Shown here: positions 31,396 to 42,413 of the stretch, piece after piece | Numbering within the stretch: position 1 is the first letter of the stretch | Layout: every line of letters begins with the position of its first letter | Source: Hyaloperonospora brassicae | Taxonomy: Eukaryota; Oomycota; Peronosporomycetes; Peronosporales; Peronosporaceae | Direction of reading: 5' to 3' | DNA length: 64,000 nt | Assembly (NCBI GenBank): GCA_947650285.1 | Contig: CANTFL010000553.1 | Coordinates: 62,001-126,000 of the forward strand | The notes under the pieces: model-generated | The model's database searches: none | The model's input: only the letters and a program-made list of their open reading frames with translations | What the model was told of the DNA's origin: nothing | Position numbers and translations under genes: made by a program

Positions 31396-33800
31396 AGAAT
31401 TCTGCCGAGGCGACTATATGACAACATGTAGCACCTTTCGATTCAATTCTACCCCTTAACCATGCTATTTAATAATTCCCTTATCTAATCTAAATTTGGC
31501 GGTCCCAGCTATACTAAATAAGGGGGACTCTACTGTACTAACAAAAGTTGCCGTGCACTTCCGATGTGGCACAAGTTGACAAAAACTTCGCGGCGCATGC
31601 TTGGGACTATCCGACGAATGCGCGCAAGTGTCGAGGCAAGTTTCACAATTACTGGACGGGAGTTACTGACCCCCGAGTAGCGGGGTCCAGTCGCTTCGAT
31701 AACTGTGCTGATCGTAAAGCTGTGGCGGTACAGGGTCTCATGCGGGATCGGCTGTTCTTGAGATTTAAGACGATGTCGAGCCGGAGGAACGCGCTTGGGA
31801 AAGGATACGATTTCTCACGAGCTCAACCTGCGTCATACGTGTATATTGTGAGCGCAACGACGCCGTGTTTCGAGGCGTGCAGTCCATGACGTCTCAGAGC
31901 GCCCACCGCTTCTAGACGACAGGCTAACGGCAACTCCGTGCGTTCGTCCAGCGTGAAGCTCGTCCACACGCCTGACTCCTACTGTTTTCCCTAGATCCCA
32001 GCGACGACTCGCTCCTCTGGTGGACTGCTGCGAGCCTCAGCCACACCTGGCGCTGTATTCCTGGCTTAGCCGTTTTCAGACACCTTGCACATGCTTATAT
32101 TGGAATAAGACCGTCATCAATCTATCTCTCTTCATTTGAAGCTGTCTTATCTCACTGTATCGCCACATCTCGATTTCGTGCGATCGCGCCGATCAGGCTT
32201 TTGCCCCTGTGGTCTCAGGCAGAATTGACCTGTAAGTCACGTGTTTTGTCGAAGTCATACCGACAAAGTTTGTAGCAACACTACATGGTAAAGCTCTGAT
32301 GCTCACGCCGCTGGTCGACTGATTGCAGGAAGGACTGGAATTCCATCTTGGTTTATCGACAAACAAGTGGTAAAACGTCCAGCGTTGCAAGCTGACGCTT
32401 AGATGCAAAACCTAGTACATACGACATTCCAACTGCGTCCTTGCGCTGTTCCAAATGATGCATCGGGCACACTGACTTGCAGGGCTGCAGCAAACGTTCT
32501 TTAGCGCCAGAAGGCGTGAGAGTAGATGTGAAACAGCTGGGAAGCGACAGAAAGGCAAGAGCCGCAACCGGGCAAGTTCGAGCTCGTATTCTATTCCTCG
32601 AGGCAAATGTAGCAGGAAGAACGGCCGCTTTAACAAGATTGGGCGCAAGGAAAAGGAGTCGGACGGCCGCTTTGACAACATGAGGGGCTAGGAGGGTGTG
32701 ACTCCACATGAATGGTTAATGACAAGAGCGTGTGCTTTCAACGACGAACTACGCACTGCTCGGGCCTGTATGATAGCGGAGGAACACATTACGCGAGTTG
32801 CGACTCTGGACTACCGGGTCCTCATTGCAAGTAAGGGACTCAGCAAAGGCCACGCGATTCCCGAGCGAGGACTATGGGCCACGACAATCCTAATGGCAGC
32901 CCGTCTCTTATGGTAGCGGACACCGTGTGTGCACCGGCGCAGCTCACGCTCCGAAATGGACCTGAGGTCCTAAACCAGTACATCTGGATACGTACAAGTC
33001 CAGGATTGATCAGCGGACATCTTCAAGCCGCTCCCCTGCTCTGGATAGAGACCGTACACGCATCTTCCTACGTCAAGCCATAACCGGCATTCACGGTGTC
33101 ATCGATCACACGATCGGTATCCCACGTCAGACGCACAGGTCGAACTGACATTCACAGAGGACTCGCGACAAAGCGCTAGTGCTCGCTCCGCTACTACATG
33201 GGTTTCCGTGCCGCCACCCGTCTCCCGTGACCGACCTCCACGCATATGAAGCACTACAACACCATCGTTTTCATCCGGCAAAACGGCATTGGACCTCAGC
33301 CCTACTATCACTTCTCTCCAGACTCCGACACAGAGCTAACGCACACGAAGGCGAATACCTCCCATCCGATACCACAGTCGCTGGTGCAGCTACGGGCGCA
33401 TCGCCTTACCCTTACGAAGTACCAAGATGGGTACGCTACAGGAATAGATGCCTACTGGTTTCACAAGCACCGTGACTTCAACACTACGGCACACCTTGCG
33501 GCAACAATTGCGATGTAAACCAAGCACTCGCTTCAAGTTCACGCACCCTCTGATCGCGCCATTGCCTGAGCACTGCAAGCATACCTCCACGATGATATCA
33601 ACTTCTGGCTTGAGACATCCCACTCCATCCCTGTCGGGACCCGTTCCTGTCGCTTGCGGACCGCTTGCGGCCGGGATTCGGCTGCGAATATATAATAGCG
33701 AACAGGCATCCCGTTTTGTGCGTGACCACTACCGAATGCTGAAGTTCGTAACGCCGGATAGTACGCTCTGTCTGGACAGGGTGGGGGTTTTACAGGGCCG
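31396..33800. other. Unassigned sequence with overlapping ORFs
   Basis: Plus-strand frames at 31548-31889 (113 codons), 32477-32683, 32698-32916, 33179-33475, 33246-33518 and 33448-33807 and minus frames at 32353-32709 and 33539-33964 overlap. The plus series around 32477-33800 reads somewhat coherently (RILFLEANVAGRTAALTRLG; DDINFWLETSHSI) and could be one decayed gene or element. I recognise no family and assign no strand. Confidence 0.25.
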
Positions 33801-33805
33801 GAGAT

Positions 33806-33895
33806 AGAAAAAAAACCCCAGGGGCCCCCCCCCCCCCCCAGGGGGGGGTGTGTGGGGGGGGGGGCCCCCCGGGGGGGGGGGCGGGGGGGGGTATT
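33806..33895. other. G/C homopolymer block, probable sequence fault
   Basis: Runs of A, C and G follow each other (eight A, then fifteen C, then G runs of eight to eleven broken by single T or C). Nothing else in the window looks like this. It resembles low-quality consensus or a gap-fill artefact more than a biological repeat. The two sides may not be adjacent in the genome. Confidence 0.6.
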
Positions 33896-34469
33896 GCTGG
33901 TCGCTAACCGTTCCTCAATATACCTCACTTTTACTAAAATAAAAAGGTAAGGAGGCAGTCTCATTTCGATTACAAAGAAAAGGCCCGCGACAGAGCAGCG
34001 GTATTTACGAGGTTTAGTGTAGGATGACGTTTTTCAGCTGCCACGAACTACCTCAGTGTACACCTATTTACAAAAACGGGGAAGCGGTTTGACCCGGCTT
34101 CTCCCACGTGCAGCGAAGTTCTTCGCGGGCTCCTTTTAAGAGGGGCCTCGCGAAAGTTACTTTTTCTAAAGTGCGGCCGAGTGGTAACTGCTTCCAGAGA
34201 GAGACGCGCTAAACAGCGCCAACTAAAGACTACCTGGTGCCAACTTTATCTCCAACTGCACAAAAACATATATGCAGTTGTTTTTGGGTCTCGATTTGTG
34301 TTCGTCTTCACAGATGACAAAATGACAGCGGTACGTACACCGCATATTACGATCGATTCAAACGTATCATATATTTTTTAAAGGCGACTTTCCTCCCCCC
34401 CACACCATTACTTAAACGTTACGCCTTATCGTTCGGAAACACACATAAACAAATATCGAGGCAAAGTAC
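33896..34469. other. Unassigned sequence
   Basis: A 66-codon plus frame (34181-34381) has no recognisable motif. No repeat partner was noticed. Confidence 0.35.
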
Positions 34470-34580
34470 TGCACTGATGTAAGACAAGTTCGACCCAAGA
34501 TGCTGCACTGAAGTAAGACAGGTTCGAGCCAGGTACATGCTGCACTGACGTAAGGCAGGTTCGAGCCAGGTACGTGCAGC
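34470..34580. repeat. Tandem repeat, 34-37 bp, three copies
   Basis: TGCACTGANGTAAGRCARGTTCGANCCA recurs at 34470, 34504 and 34541. The inner word GGTTCGAGCC resembles a pol III B box, but no A box precedes it at the right distance, so this is listed only as a repeat. Confidence 0.75.
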
Positions 34581-34686
34581 TAAGCTTACTGTTGTCATTC
34601 AATTGATCCTATCGCGACTTATAAAGCTAATTGTTTCAGATTTTTGGATGGAGAATCGGGAGCAACACAACGACTGCTTAATTACG

Positions 34687-35170
34687 TGTAGCGGAGCTAC
34701 ACAGCTCCTTAGGTCAGAGGAAGACTTAACGCTCTAACGAGCAACTTTGGCTCTACGAACCCGACTCGAAGAGTCAACAATCTCAGAGATCTCCTGGTCC
34801 CTGTTCCAGGGGGACCAAACGATTCAGAGAATCGACGCACAGAGTGCACAGGATTAGCTGCCTTAGCAAGACGTATCTATCTCCTTAACGATCGCAAGAC
34901 GCCTCAGTAGAGGCACGTGTCTTATGAAGATCAAAATGGGAACTGAATTTAATCTCTTCCTTTAACCTGAAAGAACACCTTAGAACAAAGTAATTAACCC
35001 ACTCGCTAACGTCCTGAATAAACCTATTAAAATATCTCGTAATTAATGGTTGACAGATATCCGTCTTCAACTATTGATACTGTCTTCTAATATCACTTTG
35101 AACGGGGATCCCATCCCTTGTGTGCACCACACCTATTGTCGACTACTAGTCGACGTATAACCCCGTTCCA
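34687..35170 (-). repeat. 3' LTR of chromovirus
   Basis: Bounded by TGTAGCGGAG and, at the other end, CCCCGTTCCA (complement TGGAACGGGG, an altered TGTAACGGG start). It is 484 bp and aligns end to end with 41866-42352, with about 32 differences by eye (6-7%), many of them transitions. The internal palindrome GTCGACTACTAGTCGAC is kept in both. Confidence 0.92.
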
Positions 35171-35185
35171 CCCTCCCTCACCAGA
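35171..35185 (-). other. Polypurine tract
   Basis: On the minus strand GGTGAGGGAGGG stands directly against the LTR start, where the plus-strand primer for reverse transcription is expected. Confidence 0.75.
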
Positions 35186-35278
35186 CTGACGTTTTCACAA
35201 AACGTCAATTGAATTCTTTACTCGAAGAGGACGGTGTGCGTGCGCTTCAAACTTACGGTTGGCAAAACATAAAACGCC

Positions 35279-36089
35279 ATGACATCGCCACCCCATGAGT
35301 CATTGGCTCTCTCTTCCTACCTTGGCATCGATGTGGAGGTGGATTATGGTAGCGATACCGATATCCATGGTGAAGAGAGGACGATGTCTAACTCACCAAG
35401 GCAAGAGGCCCCGCCTCATACTTGCACCAAACCCATTTGCCGAGCGTGGCGAAGCCAACGGGCCATCGGCGCCGCATCAAACACCCATAGTGGGCGATGC
35501 CATCATCACCAATCACGCTCGGTGAGCAACAACAGTTGGCTGTCCAACGAGAGGAGAGCGCTGAGCGCCGTTTGCAGCTTGCTGCAACTCTTAAGGGTCG
35601 TCGTGGCTATCTGTTCACCCCACTCAGTGTAGAAAAGCGTATACGCCAAACGACAGGTCGTTTCTTTGGCAACGTGGGCCATTGACGCTGAGCCAACATC
35701 TTCTGATGAGGTGGCGAGTTGACAGGTACTTCTCGAGAGGTACCTGCAACCTTACTTGACGACTCAGAGTCAATACAAGTTGCGACTTGACACGCAAGCA
35801 CGGGGTGCACCGGTTACTACCGATGAAGGGTATAACCATCCTCCTAATCGCAGGCAAATTCCAGGAGGAGGAAGACAACGCTTTTGTTCGCTGGGTGCAT
35901 CGAAATCGACACCTCAGCAGCGTGTTAGCTCTCAGAGCAAGTGCCGATGTGGCAGATGTTCGTCTAGAACGAAAGCTTTGGTATGATTACGCCAAGCTTA
36001 AGGCCAGAGGCCAGTTGCGAACTCGCACACGCTATGCTCCGTCTGTGCCGGTTGATGTGGGTGTTGGTCAAGCGGTGCCCAACTAACCA
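35279..36089 (+). pseudogene. Antisense ORF between chromodomain and 3' LTR
   Basis: Three plus-strand frames join into one plausible protein of about 270 codons: MTSPPHESLALSSYLGIDVE from 35279, then QLAVQREESAERRLQLAATL from 35497, then GKFQEEEDNAFVRWVHRN and LERKLWYDYAKLKARGQL from 35787. The last part is strongly helical and charged. On the minus strand the same stretch is full of stops. It lies in the same place relative to pol as the antisense frame in the large gypsy copy, but the two are not alike. It may be an additional ORF of the element or the end of an inserted gene. No family is recognised. Confidence 0.4.
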
Positions 36090-36099
36090 CCTGCCTCCA

Positions 36100-36300
36100 C
36101 CACTATTGGTGAGAAGCGATCTCGGTCGAGATATGACCCCTGCCACGATGTTCAAAAACATCCACGGCGTATGGGCAATCCTGCCGATATGGGCATCTCA
36201 AACTCCCACTAGTTCTTCGACTTCGAGTACACTCGGCCACTTCACCAGATACTGGTATTGACCATGATCGACGACGTCGTTTCAGAAGTCGCTACACATG
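36100..36300 (-). pseudogene. Chromodomain, chromovirus pol
   Basis: On the minus strand RHVERLLKRRRR-like coding (with a shift) leads into DHGQYQYLVKWPS and then VEELVG, a stop, and later RIAHTPW in changed frames. QYQYLVKW is the core of the retroelement chromodomain, which binds histone marks and directs integration into heterochromatin. The C-terminal helix is damaged. Confidence 0.75.
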
Positions 36301-36834
36301 GAACTGGCGGTTCCCTTGCTCATCGAGCAGCTCGGAGGTGGTCGGTATACCGAAGGAGGAGCATGAGAAGGTGCTTCTCGAGCTGAGTGGTTTCCGTGAG
36401 ACATTGGGTAAGACCCAGAGTGTGTTCGACGCGATGCGAGCCCGTGTTCAGGCGTAGGAGTTGGGCCAAGCCCGTGTCCAGGCATTGGGGCTGGGCCAAG
36501 CCCGGATGGAGGATCAGCTTGACCTCCTGATACGGATTCAGCAACCGATATCAAGGCCAACTTATGCGGCGCAAGCGCCTCCAAGTTCACGTGGGACGGA
36601 TCCCGATACGGATTAAACAAGCCCACGTAGAACCCAGGGTGTGCGCAGTTTGCGCGGAAGGTTATGCGTATACGCAAGTCCCTTCTTGGCGACGACCCTA
36701 AATGGTCCAATGAAGCGCGGACGCAACTTTGTCGTAAAGCCGGCGGACACTACATGTGCAGGTAAGTTTTTAGCATTGAGTAGAACTTGGTCTCCGACCT
36801 CGTAACGTCTAATTACAACCTCTGCCTTTAGCAT
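36301..36834 (-). pseudogene. Post-integrase GPF region and proline-rich linker
   Basis: The frame 36834-36613 reads YEVGDQVLLNAKNLP and TTKLRPRFIGPFRVVAKKG, the DNA-binding C-terminal domain of gypsy integrases (GPY/F type). It continues in the next frame as GLFNPYRDPSHVNLEALAP and a Pro/Gly-rich linker (36710-36282) with a 30-bp internal duplication (GLGPAPMPGH, GLGPTPTPEH). PPSVYRPPP ends the linker before the chromodomain. The plus strand over 36360-36600 is also open, but the pol match decides for minus. Confidence 0.8.
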
Positions 36835-37800
36835 CAGCTTGATTCCTTCTGCTTGTCTTGGCTACCAGCCAGTGCGTCACGCACATGTCGTACGACATTC
36901 AATCGCGTTGCGAGAAACTCGCTTATCTGTTTTTGAATAGTAGCAGGGCTGATATCAGCAAGCCGATCGGCAACTCCTCCCCCACCAAGCCCTAAACCAC
37001 GGGGTGGTAGCGTTAACGGAACGCGAGGGTGTGTGAGACCATATCTCATATTAAACGGATGTGTAGCCGGTGGAGGCATGCACGGCGTTATTCAACGCAA
37101 ACTCAACGACAGGGAGCATCGAACCCCAACGCTTAGTCGTTTCAGCGCAAACACTGCGCAAGATGTCACCGATGATGCGATTCACTCGCTCGGTTGTGAC
37201 CATCAGTCTGCGGATGATCCGCTGTGGACATGTCCAAACGTGTCCCGAGCACCTTAAAGATGGACTTCTAAAACTTCCCAGTGAAGCGAGGATCTCTATC
37301 AAAGACAATCGCCAACGGCAAACGTTATTTTCAAAACACGCGATCGATAACCAGCGTAGCTGTAACTTTACCATCAAAGGTATCTCTCACCGCCGCTATA
37401 TGATCCATCTTGCTCAAACGCTCAACAAATACCACAATACCCGTATTTCCATACTAATACTTCGGTAATCCGAACAGGAAGTCCGTATTGGTAGACTCCC
37501 AACACCTCTTGGGTACAGGAAAACTAGCCAGGGCGCGGCCGAGTGAGGTGAGAATTTCACCCGTTGACACGATTCACACGTACGCACATATGTGCACACC
37601 TATTTGTATAGTTTGGGCCACCAATAGCATTGGCTAACTGAGCCGTAGGTCTTTTACGACCGAGATGACCACTCAACGCAGTATCATGTGCCTCATAGAG
37701 GATCCGATACTTCAACTCCGGATCATGAGGGACAACGATGCGAGGGCTATCCTCCACATCCGTGCTATAGCACAACAGGCCTTAATCGATGGAATATCGA
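36835..37800 (-). pseudogene. Integrase, chromovirus
   Basis: The zinc-binding part is visible as EAHDTALSGHLGRKRPT (His pair, 37775-37557) and CESCQRVKFSP (Cys pair, 37414-37599). The catalytic core follows in several frames: TDFLFGLPKY, stop, then NTGIVVFVERLSKM (first Asp); RDPRFTGKF (second Asp); HPQTDGHN, and TTERVNRIIGDILRSV with the Glu. All three acidic residues can be seen, but never in one open frame. It ends in ISPATIQKQISEFLATRLNV. Confidence 0.85.
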
Positions 37801-37845
37801 TGTAACCTCGCACGTAATCGTGCCGACAATTCTATGTCCGAGTCC

Positions 37846-38534
37846 TTAAACTCCTCGCTCCCTAGAGCACGTAGCAGATGCTACACAGTGTTCATCCTTG
37901 ACATATGCCGTACGGATTAGGTCAGTGACCGACGACGACAGAGTCGCAACATGAGCAAGCTCATCGTCAGGTCTGCGTGACAATGCATCATCCAAATCAT
38001 TTTGCTGTCCCCGCTTATACTTCACCTCGAGGTTGTAATCGGCAAATATGGAAAGCCAACGAGCCATTCTCTGAGAGAGGTGAGGCGACTGGGTCGCAGT
38101 GCGTAGTGACGCATGATCTGTATAGATCACAAACGGCTTAGAGCCAAGAAGATAAACTCTGAATTTGACGAGAGCATACTTCATTGCAAGTAGCTCTTTT
38201 TCATGAACATGGATAGTTCTTTTCTGCAGCCTTCAGCTGCCGGGACTTGAACGCAATGACGCGTTCCCGTCCATCATAATCTGTCTGTAACGGGGCGCTG
38301 CCTATCGCAAAGTCAGATGCGTCACAGACGACACTGAAAGATCGATCAGGATTAGGCAAATCCAAGATCGGCGCATGCAAGGATACTCTCCTTTACTGCT
38401 TGAAAAACATCATGCTCGGTGCTAGTCCAGCACCATTTCACATCCTTTTTAAGACGATCGAATAATGGCCGAGCCATGTCTGCGTAATTTGCACTGTACT
38501 TGTGTAAGTAATTGGCAAGGTCAAGCCAAGTCAC
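37846..38534 (-). pseudogene. RNase H, chromovirus
   Basis: The connection (38534-38352: LANYLHKYSANYADMARPL, DVKWCWTSTEHDVFQAVKES) leads to the RNase H core and its end (38184-37846: MKYALVKFRVYLLGSKPFVI, YTDHASLRTA, YNLEVKYKRGQQNDLDDALS). Wording and order match RNase H of oomycete gypsy elements. The expected start of the domain (F-V-V-C-D-A-S) lies in a different frame near 38.32 kb. Confidence 0.85.
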
Positions 38535-39286
38535 GTAAGTCCTTTTGGTTTTCTAGAACCGGCCAATCAACTATGGCTTTTACCTTAGCAAGATCCGCTC
38601 TAAGGCCTCGCTTACCAATAACGCACCCTAAAAAGGAAATGTCTTCTGCACCAGAGATGCTCTTAGACGCGTTGGCGTACAACTTGTTCGTGCGCATGAA
38701 CTCGAGCACCGCTCGTAAATGGTCAATGTGATTATCCACATCTGACCGACCGTTCGTAGCACGACTATGGACAAAGATGTCATCGAAGTACGTCTGTGAA
38801 TACCCTCGGTGAGGTCTTAACAATTGTGTTACAAGACGATTGAATGCAGCCGGGGCATTTGATAACCCTCGTGGCATAACAATCCACTCCCAGAGCATAC
38901 TGCTCGGAGTGCTGACCGCTGTCAGCGGAATATCGCCCTCACGCATGAGTAATTGGTAATAACCATCGACTAAGTCGAGCGCACTGTACAATTGTACACC
39001 CCACTATATTGTTCTGAAGATCATCCTTTCTCGGAATTGGCGTCTGAGACGAGATGGTGGCCGCATTAAGTTTATTGTAAGCATGCACTATGCGCCACTT
39101 CCCATTGGGCTTTTTGACACAGAAGGTCGGTGTGGAATGGGGAGATTTGCTCTCGCGTACCATTCCTGCCGCGTGCTTTGCACGAAAGAAGTCGTCTATG
39201 ACGTCACACTGCTCCTTTGGTAAAGGCCACTGCCGTGTTACGCAGTATATAGTTCCACGGTACCAGGTCAATTTCAGGACGTACAC
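38521..39286 (-). pseudogene. Reverse transcriptase, chromovirus
   Basis: Two overlapping frames (39286-38939 and 38991-38521) cover nearly the whole RT. Motifs in order: CDVIDDFFRAKHAAGMVRES, SPHSTPTFCVKKPNGKWRIV, SALDLVDGYYQLLMREGDIP, VMPRGLSNAPAAFNRLV, and the catalytic box YFDDIFVHS intact, then LYANASKS and ISFLGCVIG. Only one shift separates the two frames, so this is the best preserved enzyme in the window. Confidence 0.92.
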
Positions 39287-39299
39287 CTCTATCGGGAGG

Positions 39300-40077
39300 T
39301 AAGACGGACGGTGGGTTGTGACACATTACGTCCTAAAACTCCTTTACCAAAGGATAGAACGGATCAAGAGGATCCTCAAGGATCGAACGTCCACTACGGG
39401 CATCCAATGCCGCCTTTGTGTCCTCAAGGACGAACTCGTCCAATAACGAGGATGAGTTATAACTCAATATCCGGCCTAATGACCACTAACTCGGGTACTT
39501 CTCCTGCCTGTAAGGGTTAGCTAAATTCGCCGTCATAAATTTCATCCAGGTCAAAGAGAGTATCCAAGGATGGAAAGGGTCTAAAGCCTTATGTTGCCAT
39601 CAACACGGCCAGTCACTCCATATGACAAGTGAATATAGTGTATTATTACCTATTATCACTTCGTGACTACTTAGACGTTAAGCGCTTAACAGTTGCCACC
39701 CCACGATGAGATTGTTTCCTCAAAGAAACATTACGCTCCCTAGAGGCCGGGACAGTAGGGTCCCCGTGGTTGCTATTTATCTTAGCACGCTCTATACGAG
39801 AGCTAATGTCTTAAACTACATCCGGTGAAGAGTTACGTTACTAGAACACTTTACCCAGTGAATTTACACGTACCACTTCACGTACAGAATCCGGGTCTAT
39901 CCATGAACACTCTGTCTCCTCGGCGTGAATTTAAATACCGACAGTTAGTGAGGTGCCACCTCGTCCGCCCTCACTCGGTGGAATTTCACGTGCCACCCCA
40001 CTCACATCAGAGGAATTACATTCTTAATGTCTCGGCCCTAAGCCAAATATGCGTGCAGCATGCAGTGACTCATTATT
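39300..40077 (-). other. PR-RT spacer, degenerate
   Basis: About 780 bp without a long minus-strand frame. Around 39850-40010 the motif GTGAATTTACACGTACCACTT recurs in altered form (GTGGAATTTCACGTGCCACC), suggesting a diverged duplication. Confidence 0.45.
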
Positions 40078-40620
40078 TCAACGACAATCACTCAATGGAG
40101 TATAACTCCCTTCACATACGGTAAAAGAGCTCCGCTTAATATTGATGTCATTGACATTGAGATTAATTAACTCTGACATACTAATGTCCAGCACATTGAC
40201 ATCATCCGTCAATGGCTCGCGCCAATAGCGCTTTTGTTGCCAAGCAAAGGTGGGTTCATGACTCTTCAAAGCTTCGCTTGGAACGTTGCGCGTGGCGCCT
40301 AAAGTCTTAGACCTCCAATCAATCCATGGCTCATGGCGTTCAAGCCAAGCCATACCTAGGATGAGATCATATCTCGAATCCAAAACGAGAACGAGACAGC
40401 GTTCAATGCTATCAAAGTCCAAAAACTTCACATCTGAGCTCAATGGAATTTTAGGCTCCGTGAAGCGACTACCAGTCGCTAGTCGAACGGTGATCGAATC
40501 ACCTTCGTGCGCTTTGAGCGCTTCAGCATAGCGCCGACTTCTATCGAGGGAACGACGTCGAGCATAATTTTATGATGCTCCGTAGTCGATTAGGATCGAC
40601 CAAGGCTTCTCAAAGCCTTT
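40078..40620 (-). pseudogene. Retropepsin, chromovirus
   Basis: Near 40585 the active site reads ILIDYGAS followed by a stop; D-S/T-G-A is expected, so Ser/Thr has become Tyr. The frame 40443-40078 holds the second half: DLILGMAWLERHEPWIDWRS, the strand with the conserved I-L-G-M-x-W-L, and then a long tail. The protease that would cut gag-pol is thus inactive. Confidence 0.85.
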
Positions 40621-40824
40621 TAGCTGTCGCCTCGGAGACTAACAAGCCGGGATTGTATTCACGCTTTGTTCCCACCAGCACAGAGCTCACTGGGGCTAAG
40701 CCCTGTTCCACTCTATCTTGTAGAGAAGCAACGAAACTCAGTTATACCCCAGTTGGGCGCCCCACACCTTGTGGGTGTCGACGTTTACCCTTGCCATACC
40801 AGGTTTCTGGTTGTGGTTGGGGTT

Positions 40825-41812
40825 TCAACCCATAGGAGTCGGTTGTTGCTTACGCAAAGGACAAGTAAGATGCAAGTGTTCAGTGCTTCTGCACATAAAA
40901 TAGCGTCTCACTTCCTGTCGTTGCTCTGCAACATGAATCTCAGCTTCACCTTCATCTTCAGCATTGCTGAGATCCATCGGTTCTGGCTTAAAGTAAGCTG
41001 AGCTATTTTCTGAGGTTGCCTTCGCATAGCTTGGGTTGTACCCATTCCAATCAAGTCTTGCTGACTTAAAGTTATGCTCAGCATTCTGAGCGATGTTCAC
41101 AGCTTCCTCAAAAGTCGAGGGATGGACCCGAAAGACCTCGGTCCTAGGCAACGCCAGTGCAAAGACCTTCCATGAAGACTGTCACAGTAGACGGTCTCAG
41201 GGAGAGGGTTGCACTGCATAGCAGCCATCAGAGTTCTCAACTCCTGGACATAGTCCGTTAACTCGTTCTTACCCTGAAGGGTAGACAAGAAGCGTGAGCG
41301 CACGCGATAGGATCGATTAGGCGGCGAGAAAACTCGCAATAGATCTAGCTTGAGCGAATCCCAAGTGGGAAACGCCAAGTCGACCGACGTGCCGCACGTC
41401 AACGCCCATTCTCTAGCTCTTCCATAGAGCTTAGAGATAGCCAAAGAGACCCGCTAGTTCTCGATTGAGATCAAGGCCAGATCTCATGTCCATCTCAATC
41501 TCACGGATCCAGAGGGTCAAGTTTTCCCCCTCCTTCCCGGAGTAATGTTTAACGTCCACCTGAAGGGGACGAGGCTTAACCTCTTCTGGTGGCATCGCCA
41601 CGTAGCGTGTCGGCATAGCCGACGCTACCTGGTATTATACCTGCCCTAGAAGGGCCGTTTCCTACTTCATGAAGGTCTCGACTCGTGCATTGAGCATATC
41701 GGGACCTTGTGCAGCTAGAAACATCCACATACTCTGGGCCTACGGCCGCGGTGAGCTTCTCAAGCGCGGCCTTTTGGGCCTCAGAGAGGGGTGTGAATTG
41801 CTCCATCCTCAC
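40825..41812 (-). pseudogene. Gag, chromovirus
   Basis: Four frames in order: 41812-41576 (MEQFTPLSEAQKAALEKLTA), 41616-41431 (DVKHYSGKEGENLTLWIREI), 41444-41097 (LYGRAREWALTC, FPTWDSLKLDLLRVF, LTDYVQELRTLMAAM), 41151-40825 (EAVNIAQNAEHNFKSARLDW and the zinc knuckle). The middle part is the retrotransposon gag capsid domain. In the knuckle, YFMCRSTEHLHLTC keeps C-x4-H-x4-C, but the first Cys is Tyr. The frame changes are few. Confidence 0.88.
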
Positions 41813-41845
41813 AGAGGATCAGTCGTTACCGACTCAGGCGTAGAT

Positions 41846-41865
41846 TGAATACGAGTGCTACCAAG
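41846..41865 (-). other. Primer-binding-site-like sequence
   Basis: On the minus strand, right after the LTR end (...CTACA), comes CT and then TGGTAGCACTCGTAT. TGGTAGCA matches the usual start of a tRNA 3'-end complement of initiator-Met type in its first eight bases. The primer tRNA was not identified. Confidence 0.5.
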
Positions 41866-42352
41866 TGTAGCGGAGCTACACAGCTCCTTAAGTCAGAGGA
41901 AGACTTCACGCTCTAACGAGCAACTTCGGTTCTACGAACCCGACTCAAAGAGTCAACAAGCTCAGATGAGATTACGGTCCCTGTTCCAGGGGGACCAAAC
42001 GATTCAGAGAATCGACAGCACAGAGTACGCAAGAATTAGCTGCCCTTAGCAAGACGTATCTACTCTCCTTAACGATCGCAAGACGCCTCGTAAGGCACGT
42101 GTCTTATGAAGATCAAAAATGGGAACTGAATTAATCTCTTCTTTTAACCTGAAAGAACACCTTAGAACAAAGTAATTAACCTACTCGCTAACGTCCTGAA
42201 TAAACCTATTAAAATATCTCATAATTAATGGTTGACAGATATCCGTCTTCAACTATTGATACTGTGTTCTAATATCACTTTGAACGGGGATCCCATCCCT
42301 TCTGTGCACCACACCTATTGTCGACTACTAGTCGACGTGTAAACCCGTTACA
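41866..42352 (-). repeat. 5' LTR of chromovirus
   Basis: It is 487 bp with TGTA...TACA ends. On the minus strand it begins TGTAACGGG, a start also seen in plus orientation at 62010. It is the partner of 34687-35170. It is followed by the PBS-like site and gag. Confidence 0.93.
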
Positions 42353-42413
42353 GTAATTCTAAGACTATTTAATCTTTGTTTGGTCAATATAATTAAAATG
42401 CTTTTTGATTTAA

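Larger units (their letters stand above)
34687..42352 (-). mobile_element. Ty3/gypsy chromovirus, near full length but inactive
   Basis: A complete retroelement on the minus strand: 5' LTR 42352-41866, gag 41812-40825, PR about 40.6-40.1 kb, RT 39286-38521, RNase H 38534-37846, integrase 37775 to about 36.9 kb, chromodomain about 36.29-36.12 kb, polypurine tract and 3' LTR 35185-34687. Length is 7666 bp. The domain order and chromodomain place it among the chromoviruses. Frameshifts and stops are present in every domain. No short target duplication is visible at the outer ends, which may mean erosion or recombination. Confidence 0.9.

Noticed and set aside
34470..34580. Repeated GGTTCGAGCC words as pol III B boxes of SINEs
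   Set aside because: The words belong to a 34-37-bp tandem array and lack A boxes.
36360..36600. Plus-strand coding reading (VLLELSGFRETLGKTQ...) across the chromovirus linker
   Set aside because: The minus strand here is continuous with the recognised post-integrase region and proline-rich linker, so the plus frame is a shadow.
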